In this document: positions 6,031 through 6,953 of the stretch, piece by piece
Numbering within the stretch: position 1 is the stretch's first letter
Layout of the letters: the number at the start of each line of letters is the position of its first letter
NCBI GenBank assembly: GCA_947472115.1
Contig: CANIZU010000098.1
Coordinates: 1-6,953, forward strand
DNA: 6,953 nucleotides
Origin: Flavobacteriales bacterium
GTDB lineage: Bacteria; Bacteroidota; Bacteroidia; NS11-12g; UBA955
Reading direction: 5' to 3'
The notes under the pieces: model-generated
What the model saw: the letters and a program-made list of their open reading frames with translations, nothing else
Told to the model about the DNA's origin: nothing
The model's database searches: none
Made by a program: the position numbers and the translations under genes

Positions 6031-6687
6031 ATGAGACGGAAAGCAGGGATTCGATTGATCGGTACTTTAACATTTTTTGCTGCGAGCTCTTTACAGGGTC
6101 AGGGTGGACAAGAAAAAGCACACAGTTTTTACGGTCGACCAATGATGGGCATTTTGGCCTCTCAAATTGATGGAGATCAAGCCAGTGGATACAATAAATT
6201 TGGATATCAAGTAGGGATGGCAACTGGGTATAGGTTGTCTGAGAATAAGAAATTGGATGCAATTGAAATGCAATTTTGTTTGGTGGAGCGGGGAAGTAGA
6301 AGGGCATTTGATCCGTTGACGATGGTAAACGCATTCCATATCAAGGCACAACAACTGGAATTGCAGTTGGCAGGGGTTAAAAGTGTGAAAGCGGGGAGAT
6401 TGGGTAATGTAGATTTGATCGGGGGGATTCGGGTTACGCGCTTGTTGAAAATTGAGGAGACGGAGGGGTACAATCCCGGAATTGCCAATGATTATGCGAA
6501 AAATGGAGTCATTTTGCAATTTGCAATTGGGTATCGAGCATCTGAAAGAATGGATTTGAGATTGACTTGGGATTACAGTGCAATTACGCTTTTGTCTAAC
6601 CCAGCTATATTCAATCCGTTTTATGCAAATGGGGCAGTTTACCACAATGGTGTGGGGCTAACGGCCATGATTCGATTTGATAATTGA
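6031..6687 (+). CDS. secreted outer-membrane beta-barrel protein, PorT-like (OMP_b-brl family)
   Basis: This 218-residue protein begins with a clear Sec signal peptide: basic MRRKAGIR, hydrophobic LIGTLTFFAASS, then a polar LQGQ with cleavage probably near residue 24. The mature part has amphipathic strands separated by glycine- and Asp/Asn-containing turns. The first segment, GILASQIDGDQASGYNKFGYQVGMATGYRLS, resembles the opening hairpin of the small barrels common in Bacteroidota (PorT-like, PF13568 type), and the ERGSRR segment after the second strand fits as well. Length suits an eight-stranded barrel. The protein would sit in the outer membrane; its function is unknown. ATG 6031 is chosen because the signal peptide begins there; no Shine-Dalgarno precedes it. 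It diverges from the oxidoreductase gene with a 21-base gap and is followed by a strong bidirectional terminator, so it is probably a single-gene unit. The fold is likely; assignment to PorT itself is not supported. Confidence 0.75.
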   Translation: MRRKAGIRLIGTLTFFAASSLQGQGGQEKAHSFYGRPMMGILASQIDGDQASGYNKFGYQVGMATGYRLSENKKLDAIEMQFCLVERGSRRAFDPLTMVNAFHIKAQQLELQLAGVKSVKAGRLGNVDLIGGIRVTRLLKIEETEGYNPGIANDYAKNGVILQFAIGYRASERMDLRLTWDYSAITLLSNPAIFNPFYANGAVYHNGVGLTAMIRFDN

Positions 6688-6712
6688 TTCTTTTTCTATC
6701 GATGAGCTAGGC

Positions 6713-6750
6713 GTATAAAAAAAGCCCAACGAGTTGGGCTTTTTTTATAC
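6713..6750. terminator. bidirectional rho-independent terminator
   Basis: A perfect 17-pair inverted repeat (6713-6729 with 6734-6750) surrounds the tetraloop CGAG. The core is GCCCAA/TTGGGC flanked by seven A on the left (6717-6723) and seven T on the right (6740-6746), so the hairpin is followed by a U-tract on either strand. It lies between the convergent membrane-protein gene (+) and rplS (-) and should terminate both. Confidence 0.92.
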
Positions 6751-6764
6751 ATAAATATTTTATC

Positions 6765-6953
6765 TTATCGGGTACGAAGCTCTTTAATACGAGCTGCTTT
6801 ACCGATTTGAGTGCGTAGATAGAAGATACGGGCGCGACGAACACGACCTTTTCTATTCACTTCGATCTTATCGATGAAAGGTGAGTGCAATGGGAAGATA
6901 CGCTCTACGCCAATTCCGTTAGAAATTTTGCGTACAGTGAAAGTTTCATCAAT
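6765..6953 (-). CDS. rplS: 50S ribosomal protein L19 (bL19), C-terminal part
   Basis: The last 62 codons and the TAA stop of rplS are present; the 5' part lies beyond the window end. bL19 is a large-subunit protein at the interface with the small subunit. The frame reads ETFTVRKISNGIGVERIFPLHSPFIDKIEV, then RKGRVRRARIFYLR and GKAARIKELRTR. These match the conserved L19 core and tail (E. coli FTVRKISNGEGVERVF, then KAARIKERLN). The tail carries a few basic residues beyond KAARIKE, like other Bacteroidota as I remember them. The gene converges on the outer-membrane-protein gene across the bidirectional terminator. Whether it stands with trmD/rpsP, as in many bacteria, cannot be seen. Confidence 0.96.
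   Translation of the reverse strand: MDETFTVRKISNGIGVERIFPLHSPFIDKIEVNRKGRVRRARIFYLRTQIGKAARIKELRTR

Noticed and set aside
6091..6645. 184-codon open frame on the minus strand
   Set aside because: It lies antisense inside the signal-peptide-bearing barrel gene, has no recognisable domain and a cysteine- and histidine-rich shadow composition.

Overview
The window is a compact piece of a chromosome from a member of the phylum Bacteroidota. The evidence is the character of release factor 2 and ribosomal protein L19, two small outer-membrane-type proteins, a Bacteroidota-style -7 promoter match (TAnnTTTG) in front of prfB, and the lack of Shine-Dalgarno sequences before the visible start codons. 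I cannot place it below phylum level. No mobile element, tRNA, rRNA or CRISPR array is visible, and no gene-free stretch reaches 300 bases.

Layout from left to right: the 3' part of an unrecognised, probably beta-barrel protein (+, cut by the window start); prfB for peptide chain release factor 2 (+), read through a programmed +1 frameshift at 645; a minus-strand pair made of a TIGR01777/SDR39U1-type NAD(P)-binding protein followed by a class I DNA photolyase, joined by a TGATG stop/start overlap; a divergent MerR-type regulator with a CarH-like cobalamin-binding module (+); a DAO-family FAD-dependent oxidoreductase (-); a small secreted beta-barrel protein (+); a strong bidirectional terminator; and the C-terminal part of rplS (L19, -, cut by the window end).

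Two themes stand out. First, the regulator, SDR protein and photolyase look like a light-response module. A CarH-type regulator can sense light through adenosylcobalamin, its start codon lies only 12 bases from that of the SDR-photolyase pair, and an AT-rich near-palindrome fills the gap. Its cobalamin signature is partly degenerate, so light sensing is a hypothesis. Second, gene ends are packed tightly. prfB and the photolyase gene meet stop codon to stop codon with no gap, and the apparent prfB terminator lies inside the photolyase coding sequence.

The prfB frameshift cassette keeps a perfect AGGAGG, the only obvious ribosome-binding-type motif with a clear job in this window. This is notable in a phylum whose ribosomes largely ignore such motifs at initiation. 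The oxidoreductase, the two outer-membrane-type proteins and rplS show no clear functional link to the photolyase module.
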